Assembly (NCBI GenBank): GCA_964569245.1
Contig: CAZMTK010000006.1
Span: 95,828-159,827, forward strand
DNA: 64,000 bases
Direction of reading: 5' to 3'
Origin: JAAYTY01 sp964569245
Lineage (GTDB): Bacteria; Fermentibacterota; Fermentibacteria; Fermentibacterales; Fermentibacteraceae
Shown here: in pieces, positions 32,561-40,588 of the stretch
Position numbering within the stretch: position 1 is the first letter of the stretch
Layout of the letters: each line of letters begins with the position of its first letter
Made by a program: the position numbers and the translations under genes
The notes under the pieces: model-generated
The model's input: the letters and a program-made list of their open reading frames with translations, nothing else
Told to the model about the DNA's origin: nothing
The model's database searches: none

Positions 32561-33783
32561 CCGTGATCGGTGCCGCCGCCCTCGCATCAGGCTTCGTGTT
32601 GCTGGCGCTGGTCGGAGCCGTGCGGGCATGCCTCCCGGAGATGATCATCGAGAAGGGGCGGGATCCCTCCGAGAGACGATACGAGGCCATGGTGAGGCTG
32701 AGGGTCCTGTGGCTCGCGCGGCTGCTCGCGCTGATGTCGTCCGGCGGCGGGGTCGTCCTGGTGGCGTGCGGTCTCTCGGACCGCGTGAACCCCGTTCTCT
32801 CGGTGACAGGCGGAGCGCTCCTGGTGCTGCTACTTGGCGAGCTCGCCCCTTCATGGCTGGGTCACACAAGGCCCGCCGTCGCGGCCAGGGTTCTCCGCCT
32901 TCCATTCGAGGCCCTGAGGCTGCTGCTCCACTTCCCCGTGAGGATTCTTCTCGGGAGGCCGCCGACCGAGGGCGACACCTCCGGCGGCGAGTGGGCCTTC
33001 ACTCCGCCCGATCTGATGTGGCTCGAACAGAGACGCGGAAAGGGCGACGCAGACGACTTCGACCAGGAGCGCGAGCTCATGGACGGAATAGTGGAGTTCT
33101 CGGACAGGATAGTCCGCGAGGTCATGGTGCCCCGAATAGACATGGTCTGCATGGAGCTCAGCGACGACCTGCAGGAGGTGCTGACCGAGGTCATCAGGGC
33201 GGGCCACTCGAGGATACCCGTCTACCGCGAGAGGATAGACCAGGTAGTCGGAGTCCTTTACGTCAAGGATCTCCTGCGTGTCCTCGCCGGTGGCGGGAGC
33301 GACTTCCGGATGGAGAGGATCCTCAGACAGGCCTACTTCATCCCCGAGTACAAGAAGATAGACGACCTCCTACGCGAGTTCCAGTCGCACAGGATACACA
33401 TGGCGATCGTGGTGGACGAGTATGGCGGCACAGCCGGGCTTGTGACGATGGAGGACATCCTCGAGGAGGTCTTCGGAGAGATAAGGGACGAATTCGACCT
33501 CTCCGAGGCGCCCCAGATGCAGTCGCTGGGGATGGGCTCCTACAGGGTGGACGCCATGCTGCCCATCGACAAGCTCAACGAGCTCCTCGACACCTCGTTC
33601 GAGGACGACGACTTCTCGACTGCCGGGGGCCTGGTGTATCACGCGCTGGGCAAGATACCTCGCCCCGGCGAGCAGGTGACCCTCGAAGGTCATGTCTTCA
33701 CCGTGGAGAAGGTGCGCGCGCAGAGGATCCTGCTCCTGAAGATCTCTCCTGAGGATCCGAAGTCGGAGAGATCCGGACAGTGA
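32557..33783 (+). CDS. CBS-domain membrane protein, HlyC/CorC (CNNM) family
   Basis: 408 residues. The N-terminal membrane part is CNNM-like (~1-150). Two CBS domains follow, covering MVPRIDMVCMELSDDLQEVL ... HSRIPVYRERIDQVVGVLYVKDLL and AIVVDEYGGTAGLVTMEDILEEVFGEI. A C-terminal CorC_HlyC domain covers ~330-405. Relatives take part in Mg2+/Co2+ efflux. The start overlaps the ybeY stop (ATGA), and the end overlaps recO (GTGA). It belongs to the phoH-pgpH-ybeY-corC-recO cluster. Confidence 0.92.
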   Translation: MTVIGAAALASGFVLLALVGAVRACLPEMIIEKGRDPSERRYEAMVRLRVLWLARLLALMSSGGGVVLVACGLSDRVNPVLSVTGGALLVLLLGELAPSWLGHTRPAVAARVLRLPFEALRLLLHFPVRILLGRPPTEGDTSGGEWAFTPPDLMWLEQRRGKGDADDFDQERELMDGIVEFSDRIVREVMVPRIDMVCMELSDDLQEVLTEVIRAGHSRIPVYRERIDQVVGVLYVKDLLRVLAGGGSDFRMERILRQAYFIPEYKKIDDLLREFQSHRIHMAIVVDEYGGTAGLVTMEDILEEVFGEIRDEFDLSEAPQMQSLGMGSYRVDAMLPIDKLNELLDTSFEDDDFSTAGGLVYHALGKIPRPGEQVTLEGHVFTVEKVRAQRILLLKISPEDPKSERSGQ

Positions 33784-34538
33784 GGGTCACCACTCCGGCA
33801 TGGGTGCTCCGGAGGATACGCTGGAGCGAGACTTCGCTGATTCTGCACCTTTACTCGCTGGACTACGGCCGCATCTCGACGATGGCGAGGGGCGCCCTTC
33901 GTCCAGGAGGAAGGCTCCACGGCGCGCTCGAGCTGTTCTCCGGCGTCGCAGCGACTCTCTCTCGGCGCGAGGGCAGGGACATGGACACCCTCGTCGACGC
34001 CGCCGTCGAGCGGCCGAACCCTGCCCTCAGGGCCGATCCGAGGGCCTACGCCCATGCCGGCCTGTTCTCCGAGTGGGTATCGGGCCTCCTGTACGGCAGC
34101 GAGCCCTGTGCGCCAACATACCATCTGATCGGTGCGGTCTTCGGCAGGCTGGCCTCGGTGCCGTCCCCCTGGTCGGTCACCTGTGCGGGGATCGAGAAGC
34201 TGCTTCTGCTCGCGGGAGTGAGGATGGAGCTGGAGAAGTGCACCAGGTGCGGCAGGGAGGCGGCTGGCACGGAGCCGGCATGGAACCACTCTTCAGGCGG
34301 GCTGATCTGCGGAGAATGCAGGCGTCCGGGCGACGCCGGCATGTCTCCGGGGCTCCTCGAGTTCCTTCGGTTCTGTCGCCGCACGGACATCGAATCGACG
34401 GGCGGCACCCGTCTGTGGAAGGGGGGCTTCCGGCAGTGCCATGACTTCCTCAGGGAATATGCCGAGGCCCATGTCCAGGCCAGGCTGAGGTTCAGGTCCC
34501 TGGCCGTGCTGGAGGATCTGGAGAATGCCGTCAGATGA
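33780..34538 (+). CDS. recO: DNA repair protein RecO
   Basis: 252 residues. An N-terminal OB-fold (VLRRIRWSETSLILHLYSLDYGRISTMARGA) precedes a helical domain and a zinc-finger-like part with CTRCGRE and GGLICGEC. RecO loads RecA together with RecR. The start is GTG 33780, overlapping the CBS-protein stop. The end overlaps glyS by 14 nt. Confidence 0.93.
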   Translation: MRVTTPAWVLRRIRWSETSLILHLYSLDYGRISTMARGALRPGGRLHGALELFSGVAATLSRREGRDMDTLVDAAVERPNPALRADPRAYAHAGLFSEWVSGLLYGSEPCAPTYHLIGAVFGRLASVPSPWSVTCAGIEKLLLLAGVRMELEKCTRCGREAAGTEPAWNHSSGGLICGECRRPGDAGMSPGLLEFLRFCRRTDIESTGGTRLWKGGFRQCHDFLREYAEAHVQARLRFRSLAVLEDLENAVR

Positions 34539-35856
34539 CGACCTCATGAAGAAGCTGGTCTCCCTGTGCAAGAGGCTGGGTTTCGTCTTCCCCTCCGGCG
34601 ACATCTACGGGGGTCTCCAGTCCGCATGGGACTACGGCCCGCTCGGCGTCGAGCTCAAGCGGAACATCGAAGCGGCCTGGTGGGATGCCATGGTGCGCAC
34701 CCGCGAGAACGTGTTTGGAATCGACACCGCCATCATAACCCACCCCGACACCTGGAAGGCCTCAGGGCACGTGGAGCACTTCCACGATCCCCTGGTCGAC
34801 TGCCTGGACTGCAAGGCCCGCTGGAGGGCCGACCAGACCGCCGGCGGCAGGTGTCCCGACTGCGGTGGCAGGCTCACCGAGCCCAGGGACTTCGGGCTGA
34901 TGTTCAGGACGCACATGGGCGCAGTGGAGGACGAGGCGGCCGTGGTCTATCTAAGGCCGGAGACCTGCCAGTCCATATTCACCAACTTCCGCAACATCAC
35001 GAACGCCCTCAGACCCGGGCTGCCCTTCGGCGTGGCCCAGATCGGGAAGGCGTTCCGGAACGAGATCACAGCGAGGAACTTCGTGTTCCGCTCGCGGGAG
35101 TTCGAGCAGATGGAGATGGAGTTCTTCTGCCGGAGCGATGAGGCCCCCCGGTGGATGGAGTACTGGATCTCCGAGAGGCTCTCCTGGTACGGCTCGATAG
35201 GCATCAGGAGCGGAAGCCTCAGGCTCCGCGAGCATTCGAAGGGCGAGCTGGCGCACTACGCCGCAGCCTGCACCGACATCGAGTACGCCTTCCCGTTCTC
35301 TCCCGGTGGATTCGGCGAACTTGAGGGCATCGCCAATCGCACCGATTTCGATCTGAGGGCGCACATGGCGCAGAGCGGCCAGAACCTGGAGTACATAGAC
35401 CAGGTCGGCAACGAGAAGCTGGTTCCTCACGTCGTGGAGACTTCAGGCGGGGTGGGAAGGACCTTCCTCGCGGTTCTGCTGGACGCCTATCACGAAGATG
35501 TCATAGAAGGGAGGGACAGGGTCGTCCTGAGGCTGGCCCCGGCCCTCGCGCCTGTGAAGATCGCGGTACTGCCCCTCTCCAGGAAGCTGGAGGAGGGAGC
35601 CGCCCGAGTGGCCTCGGTGCTGAGACCCCGCTGGAAGGTTGACTTCGACGTCACGGGATCGATCGGAAAGCGGTATCGGAGGCAGGACGAGACAGGCACT
35701 CCATACTGCGTCACGTTCGACTTCGAATCGCTCGAGGATTCCGCGGTGACCATCCGCGAGCGCGACTCGCTCCAGCAGGTCCGCATCCCGGTGGATCGCC
35801 TTGTCGAAGCCTTCAGCGACATCTTCGAGAGGGGCTGGGGGGCTGCTGCCTGCTAG
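34525..35856 (+). CDS. glyS: Glycyl-tRNA synthetase, class II alpha2 type
   Basis: 443 residues, the single-chain dimeric form rather than the bacterial alpha2beta2 form. Class II motifs are visible: FVFPSGDIYGGLQSAWDYGP at the start, LRPETCQSIFTNF (motif 2 region), FRNEITARNFVFRSREFEQMEMEFF, and the C-terminal anticodon-binding domain (VLPLSRKLEEGAARVA). A zinc ribbon is present (CLDCKARW, CPDCGG). Its stop codon shares CTAG with the stop of the convergent diguanylate-cyclase gene. Confidence 0.97.
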   Translation: MPSDDDLMKKLVSLCKRLGFVFPSGDIYGGLQSAWDYGPLGVELKRNIEAAWWDAMVRTRENVFGIDTAIITHPDTWKASGHVEHFHDPLVDCLDCKARWRADQTAGGRCPDCGGRLTEPRDFGLMFRTHMGAVEDEAAVVYLRPETCQSIFTNFRNITNALRPGLPFGVAQIGKAFRNEITARNFVFRSREFEQMEMEFFCRSDEAPRWMEYWISERLSWYGSIGIRSGSLRLREHSKGELAHYAAACTDIEYAFPFSPGGFGELEGIANRTDFDLRAHMAQSGQNLEYIDQVGNEKLVPHVVETSGGVGRTFLAVLLDAYHEDVIEGRDRVVLRLAPALAPVKIAVLPLSRKLEEGAARVASVLRPRWKVDFDVTGSIGKRYRRQDETGTPYCVTFDFESLEDSAVTIRERDSLQQVRIPVDRLVEAFSDIFERGWGAAAC

Positions 35857-38800
35857 CCCTGCCCGGGCTTCCCGAGAACGGCGGCTGCCAGGCCGGCGAA
35901 GGACTTCATGATCATGGGCAGGCTCTTGGGGAGAGCCTCGGAAGCCTTCCATGCCGCCACCAGCGCTCCCCCTCCGGGCAGCGTGCATGACAGGCAGAAG
36001 TACTTCCAGTCCTGGCTCATGAACTCCACCGGCTTCCCCGGCTGGCCCGGCTCCTGCAGTCTGATGCTCCTGTGTATCTCCTCAGGCCCGAAGACCACCT
36101 TCTCGCCCGAAGCAGATTCGAGCCTCAGGTACTCGCAGCGAAGGGCATTCCTTGTCTCGTCGGCCACGGAGTGAAGGGTGGCCTCTCCAGAAGAAACCAT
36201 CCTCAGGACGGCTCTCGAAATGTGCTGGTCCCAGCCGGGATCCCCCGTATCGAGAAGGGTGACTGGCGATCTCTCCGTGAAGGTGCTGGCCATCGTGGAA
36301 TCCCACATGGTGCACCTGTTGCGCCCTTTGTCCTTGCTGTGGTACAGGGCTATGTCGGAGCGTCTGATGACGAGTTCCGCCACGTCTCCATGCAAGGGCG
36401 CGACTGCGATCCCGATGCTGACCGTCACCGGGTGCCTGTCGGGTCGCAGAACGGAAGTGGCGACCTTGCGCCTTATCCTCTCCGCCACGCCGAGCGCGGC
36501 AGCCTCGCTCGTCCCGTCAAGCAGAACGCCGAACTCCTCGCCGCCGAGTCTCGCAATCATGTCGTCGGGGCGAATGGTGCTGGAGACGGTTTCCACGAAG
36601 GCCTTGAGCACCCTGTCTCCTTCACGGTGGCCGAACGTGTCGTTGACGGACTTGAAGAAGTCCAGGTCCATCATCAGCACGGCAAGAGGCCTCTCCTTCG
36701 TCACCCTGCCGGAGGAGAGGTCTTCCTTGAGGCGCGCGACCCACACCGCGCTTATCTTCGCCCCGGTCAGTCCGTCGTGCCAGGTCTGCTGCTCCAGGTC
36801 TCTGAGGGCAAGAGCAGCCCCTATCTGCCTGGCGAGACACATTAGTATGCTCGCGCGGCCCTTCGAGAGCGTGTCGAAGGGCAGGTCCGCCTCTACTACC
36901 AGGTAGTTTCCGTCGCGCGAGCCTTCGAGAACCCGCCTCCTTCGCTCGGCAGGCTGAGGACCGTGAGAGCGTCTGCCCAGAGGTACCGCGTGCAGGAACC
37001 GGTTCCCGAAGGGCGTCTTCCCGAAGTTGTCCACTACAAGATGACGGCCCTCGCATCTCCTTGCGGCCTGGACGACCTCGGGCGACGGAGGGAGATCCTT
37101 CGACGAGACGCTGCGCTCGAGGACCGAGTGCTTCTCGCCTTCCAGGGACAGGATCATCACTCTGCTGGCCGACGCGAAGGTGTCGAGGACCTCCAGCCCC
37201 CAGCTGAGGTCCGAGCGCATCCCGTAGTCCGCCCTGACGGCCTCGAGGCCCTCGAAGCCTCCACCGCTGAACGCCCGGTCTGCAGCGCTGTCCCGGAGCT
37301 GAACCAGAGGTGCGGCGGGATCGTCGCAGAATGCTGCCAGCCGCTCCCGTCGCTCGCGCAGCTGCATGCTCGACTCGAACGATGCCGCCATGTGAGGAGG
37401 CAGACCCGACAGGATGTGCCTGTCCAGCTCCTCCAGGAGAACCGCCACGGATGCATCCCTTCCAGGGCCGCTGCCAGGGTCCAGCCTCTGGCGCACCCTC
37501 AGGACGAGCCACACGAGTAGCAGCCTGTCGAGCTGTCTGCTTATCTGCTGGGCCGACCAGAAGACCTTCTCGGCCTCGGAGACCCTTGGTGCAAGGATGC
37601 CGTTGATGCAGAGCCTCCACGACTGCAGGACCTCCTCCAGCCTCGGGCGATAGGCGTCGGCCAGGGCTCTGCCGATTATCCTCGCCGACCGCGGGAAGCC
37701 GCAGGCCGCGCATTCCAGCGCCAGGTAGATGCCGGCAGGTATCAGGTCGCCGTTCTGGTAGTGTCTGAAGGCTCCCGCCACCCTCTCTGCGTCCTCGGCG
37801 CTCTCCATGCCTGTCCTCAGGCTGTCGAGAAGTTCAGAAGTGCCGGGAAGGAAGGCCTCGGCGCCTTCGGAGTGCGATTCAATGCCGCAGAAGTGATGCA
37901 GCAGACATTCGTACCAGGCCAGGTGTGGAGCCTCCGGGGAGTCGGGTCCCCGGCCGAGCTGCTCGTATTCGCCCAGCAGCCTGGTCGCGCGATCGAGCTG
38001 CAGAGATCTGATGCACAGCACCACGAGCCTGCTGACGGTCGACGCCCTGTAAGAGACGTTGCCCGTCGAAGCAGCCCGGGCGGCCACCCTGTCAAGGCTC
38101 TCCATCATCTGTCTGATCGTGTAGCCGGGAAGCCTCTCCTGACACAGCACCAGGGAGCCGAGTATCTCCGCGACCGCCAGCAGATCGCCCCTGTTCTCTG
38201 CGAGGAGAAGGGCCCTCTCCAGGTGCGAAGCCGCCGGGACCAGCTCCCCTGCAGCCATGTGCGCTCTGCCCCTGCACCAGTTGTAGGTCTGCTGGCCTGC
38301 AGGGCCAGCCTGGGGGAGGATCGCCGAGGCTGACTGGATCAGCTCCAGGGCCTCGGTTGCGCTGCCGGAGTCGGCCAGCAGAACCGCCGCCCAGGAGAGG
38401 AGGCTGACGGCGTTTTCCGGCTTCTCCGGTGCCTGCCTGTCCATGATGAGCTTCCTCACCCGGGCAGCGAGGCTCTCGAGGGACGCCTTCGAGGTGACGG
38501 CCCTCGCTGCTGCCGAGAGTATCTCGGCGGCCTTGTCGCATCCGCCGCCCGAGCAGCACAGCTCCACCGCGTCCGAGAACAGTCTCTCCGCCGTCTCGGG
38601 CCTGTGCTCCAGATACTCGACCTCCCCCAGCCTTGCAATGGCGAGGGCTCTGTCGTGCGGATCGCCGAATCTGCCGGCCCACTTCTCCAGGAAGGGTTTC
38701 AGAGTCGCCGTGTCGATGCGCTGGAGTCGGCAGGGCTCCACTGTTTCGATGATGTTCCTGACCTGAGGCTCGGATAGCGCCTCTTCGGGAAGATGCGCCA

Positions 38801-40460
38801 GCTCGCTTGCCAGAGCCGTGATCAAATCGAGCTCGCCCTGCTCCTTCGCCAGGAGGAGAGCGGCATAGGCGATGTTCGACAGCGCGTTCGGCTCCTCGCG
38901 GCAGAACCGCATGGCTGCCAGCAGCTCGGACAGCATAGCGCCGGGGCTTCCTAGTGCGTATCCGACGAACTGGTTGATCCAGCCGGCGATCTCGTCGTAT
39001 CTCGTCACCAGCTCCTCGGGAATCTCACCCTGGGCGCGCCAGCCGAGGTGACCGTACTCCCAGGTCTTTGCGACGAGTCCCGCCGCCTCCAGCCTGTCGA
39101 GCGACGAATGCACCGCGACCTGCTCCTCCTGCAGGGCGGCCGACAGGGCCGCGACTCCGATGGTCGCATCGAGACTGATCAAGAGAGCCGTTATCCTGCG
39201 CTCGAGGTCGCCCAGCCTCATCACCGCGCCCAGGGGGGCCGAGCCCTTCTTCGACAGGCCTATCACGCGCTCCCTGCTCAGGCTGAAGACCCACTCTCCG
39301 CCCGGCCTTGTCAGCACATGGCGGGTGGCGAAGAGCCTGAGGAGCGACAGGATCTCGGCGGGCCCGCCCGCCTCGTGGCGTTCGATGGCTGCCTGGAGTC
39401 CTGAAGGTATCGTCTCGGCTCCGAGGAGGGTGCGGAGGATCTCATGCTGGCCGGGCGGCGGGTACCCGTCGAGATCGATGTGCTTCTGTGCGCACGGATT
39501 CCCTGGAAGCGCCGGCTCGGGACCGGGGTCGATCCTGACCAGCATTGCGATCCTCCCGCCGAAACTCACCAGCCTGTCGAGGAGGCGGCTCGCTTCGTCC
39601 ATCCTCGAACGGCGGATGCGCAGGGAGAGCATGAGGGGAGACTCTGAAACAAGCAGTGCCAGAGACCTTGCAGGGTCGAGGCGCCCGGCGTCTCCGGTTG
39701 CCTGGGAGAGCCGTTCAGAGAGAGCCGTGAGGATGTCCATGCCTGATGGGGCGTGAATCTCGACCGTGCGCATGCCCCTGGCCTCCGCTGCGGAGAGCGT
39801 CTCCTGGATCAGCATTCCCGCGGGAGCCGGTGCACCCCCCCGCAGAGTGACCATCGGTATTGCTCCCGAGGGGAGGGTGTCCGACGCGAAGTCCACGATG
39901 CTTCGCGGCAATGTTTCGAGGCCGTAGAGGGCCAGAGGAAGGGGCGATGGGCGTCTGAGGAGCGGCGTCCCCGTCTGCCTGTCGCCCTTCATGGGGGGCC
40001 AGGGTTCCAGGTTCTCCGCATCAGCGGAAGGCAGGTCAAGAAGGCTTATCTCCCCGTCCCCCGCAAGGACTGTTCCGATGGGATCGTATCCTTCCAGAGA
40101 AATGCCCTGTCTCTCAATGTAGAGGTGGGTTTCGCACAGGTCCGATTCGATCTGGGCCGGCAGACGAACGCGCATCTCGCCTACGGGCTGACCCGGCAGG
40201 AAGGGCCTTGCGAGGAATGCTCCGGCGGTTTCCAGCGAGCCCCATGCCCTCTGCAGGGCGTACGGTCTGACTATGGACGGACAGAAGAGGCCTCTGAGCA
40301 GGAAGTAGGACTCGGATGCAGTCTCGAGGGCGGAGTCGCCCTCGAAGAGGACGACTACGACTGGCCTGTTCTCCTCGATGAGGTCAGCGGCGAGGAACTC
40401 CACTCGGCCGGACCTGGTCCGGAGCCTCTTCGTCGTCTCGTAGCGCCCGTTGAGTCTCAT
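35853..40460 (-). CDS. Very large multidomain diguanylate cyclase (kinase-like, STAND-like, TPR, GAF, GGDEF)
   Basis: 1535 residues. Residues 1-~200 look like a decayed protein-kinase fold (YETTKRLRTRSGRVEFLAAD, then VVVVLFEGD in place of the ATP-binding Lys strand). A region to ~410 has the shape of a STAND NTPase, but its P-loop position reads LRGGAPAPAGM without GKT/S. A winged-helix-like stretch follows (~420-480), then a long helical TPR-like solenoid (~490-1090). A GAF-like domain comes next, then a GGDEF domain with an intact RPDDMIARLGGEEFGVLL, including the RxxD inhibitory site, at ~1300, and a further C-terminal domain (~1390-1535). It is probably an active, signal-controlled cyclase. 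GGAG precedes ATG 40460. Confidence 0.8.
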   Translation of the reverse strand: MRLNGRYETTKRLRTRSGRVEFLAADLIEENRPVVVVLFEGDSALETASESYFLLRGLFCPSIVRPYALQRAWGSLETAGAFLARPFLPGQPVGEMRVRLPAQIESDLCETHLYIERQGISLEGYDPIGTVLAGDGEISLLDLPSADAENLEPWPPMKGDRQTGTPLLRRPSPLPLALYGLETLPRSIVDFASDTLPSGAIPMVTLRGGAPAPAGMLIQETLSAAEARGMRTVEIHAPSGMDILTALSERLSQATGDAGRLDPARSLALLVSESPLMLSLRIRRSRMDEASRLLDRLVSFGGRIAMLVRIDPGPEPALPGNPCAQKHIDLDGYPPPGQHEILRTLLGAETIPSGLQAAIERHEAGGPAEILSLLRLFATRHVLTRPGGEWVFSLSRERVIGLSKKGSAPLGAVMRLGDLERRITALLISLDATIGVAALSAALQEEQVAVHSSLDRLEAAGLVAKTWEYGHLGWRAQGEIPEELVTRYDEIAGWINQFVGYALGSPGAMLSELLAAMRFCREEPNALSNIAYAALLLAKEQGELDLITALASELAHLPEEALSEPQVRNIIETVEPCRLQRIDTATLKPFLEKWAGRFGDPHDRALAIARLGEVEYLEHRPETAERLFSDAVELCCSGGGCDKAAEILSAAARAVTSKASLESLAARVRKLIMDRQAPEKPENAVSLLSWAAVLLADSGSATEALELIQSASAILPQAGPAGQQTYNWCRGRAHMAAGELVPAASHLERALLLAENRGDLLAVAEILGSLVLCQERLPGYTIRQMMESLDRVAARAASTGNVSYRASTVSRLVVLCIRSLQLDRATRLLGEYEQLGRGPDSPEAPHLAWYECLLHHFCGIESHSEGAEAFLPGTSELLDSLRTGMESAEDAERVAGAFRHYQNGDLIPAGIYLALECAACGFPRSARIIGRALADAYRPRLEEVLQSWRLCINGILAPRVSEAEKVFWSAQQISRQLDRLLLVWLVLRVRQRLDPGSGPGRDASVAVLLEELDRHILSGLPPHMAASFESSMQLRERRERLAAFCDDPAAPLVQLRDSAADRAFSGGGFEGLEAVRADYGMRSDLSWGLEVLDTFASASRVMILSLEGEKHSVLERSVSSKDLPPSPEVVQAARRCEGRHLVVDNFGKTPFGNRFLHAVPLGRRSHGPQPAERRRRVLEGSRDGNYLVVEADLPFDTLSKGRASILMCLARQIGAALALRDLEQQTWHDGLTGAKISAVWVARLKEDLSSGRVTKERPLAVLMMDLDFFKSVNDTFGHREGDRVLKAFVETVSSTIRPDDMIARLGGEEFGVLLDGTSEAAALGVAERIRRKVATSVLRPDRHPVTVSIGIAVAPLHGDVAELVIRRSDIALYHSKDKGRNRCTMWDSTMASTFTERSPVTLLDTGDPGWDQHISRAVLRMVSSGEATLHSVADETRNALRCEYLRLESASGEKVVFGPEEIHRSIRLQEPGQPGKPVEFMSQDWKYFCLSCTLPGGGALVAAWKASEALPKSLPMIMKSFAGLAAAVLGKPGQG

Positions 40461-40501
40461 GGTGCTCCAGCCGGCCCTCGGGCGGTACCTGCGAGCCAGT
40501 C

Positions 40502-40531
40502 TTGGTCCGCTCTCCGCTAGTGGATTATCTT
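40502..40531 (+). promoter_or_regulatory. Candidate valS promoter
   Basis: TTGGTC (40502-40507), an 18-nt spacer and TATCTT (40526-40531) stand 58 nt before the valS GTG. The match to the -35 consensus is weak. Confidence 0.35.
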
Positions 40532-40588
40532 AAGACCTCGATCGGCATTTCGCCAATATCCGGAGCACCGTCAGGAAGGGACAGACCC

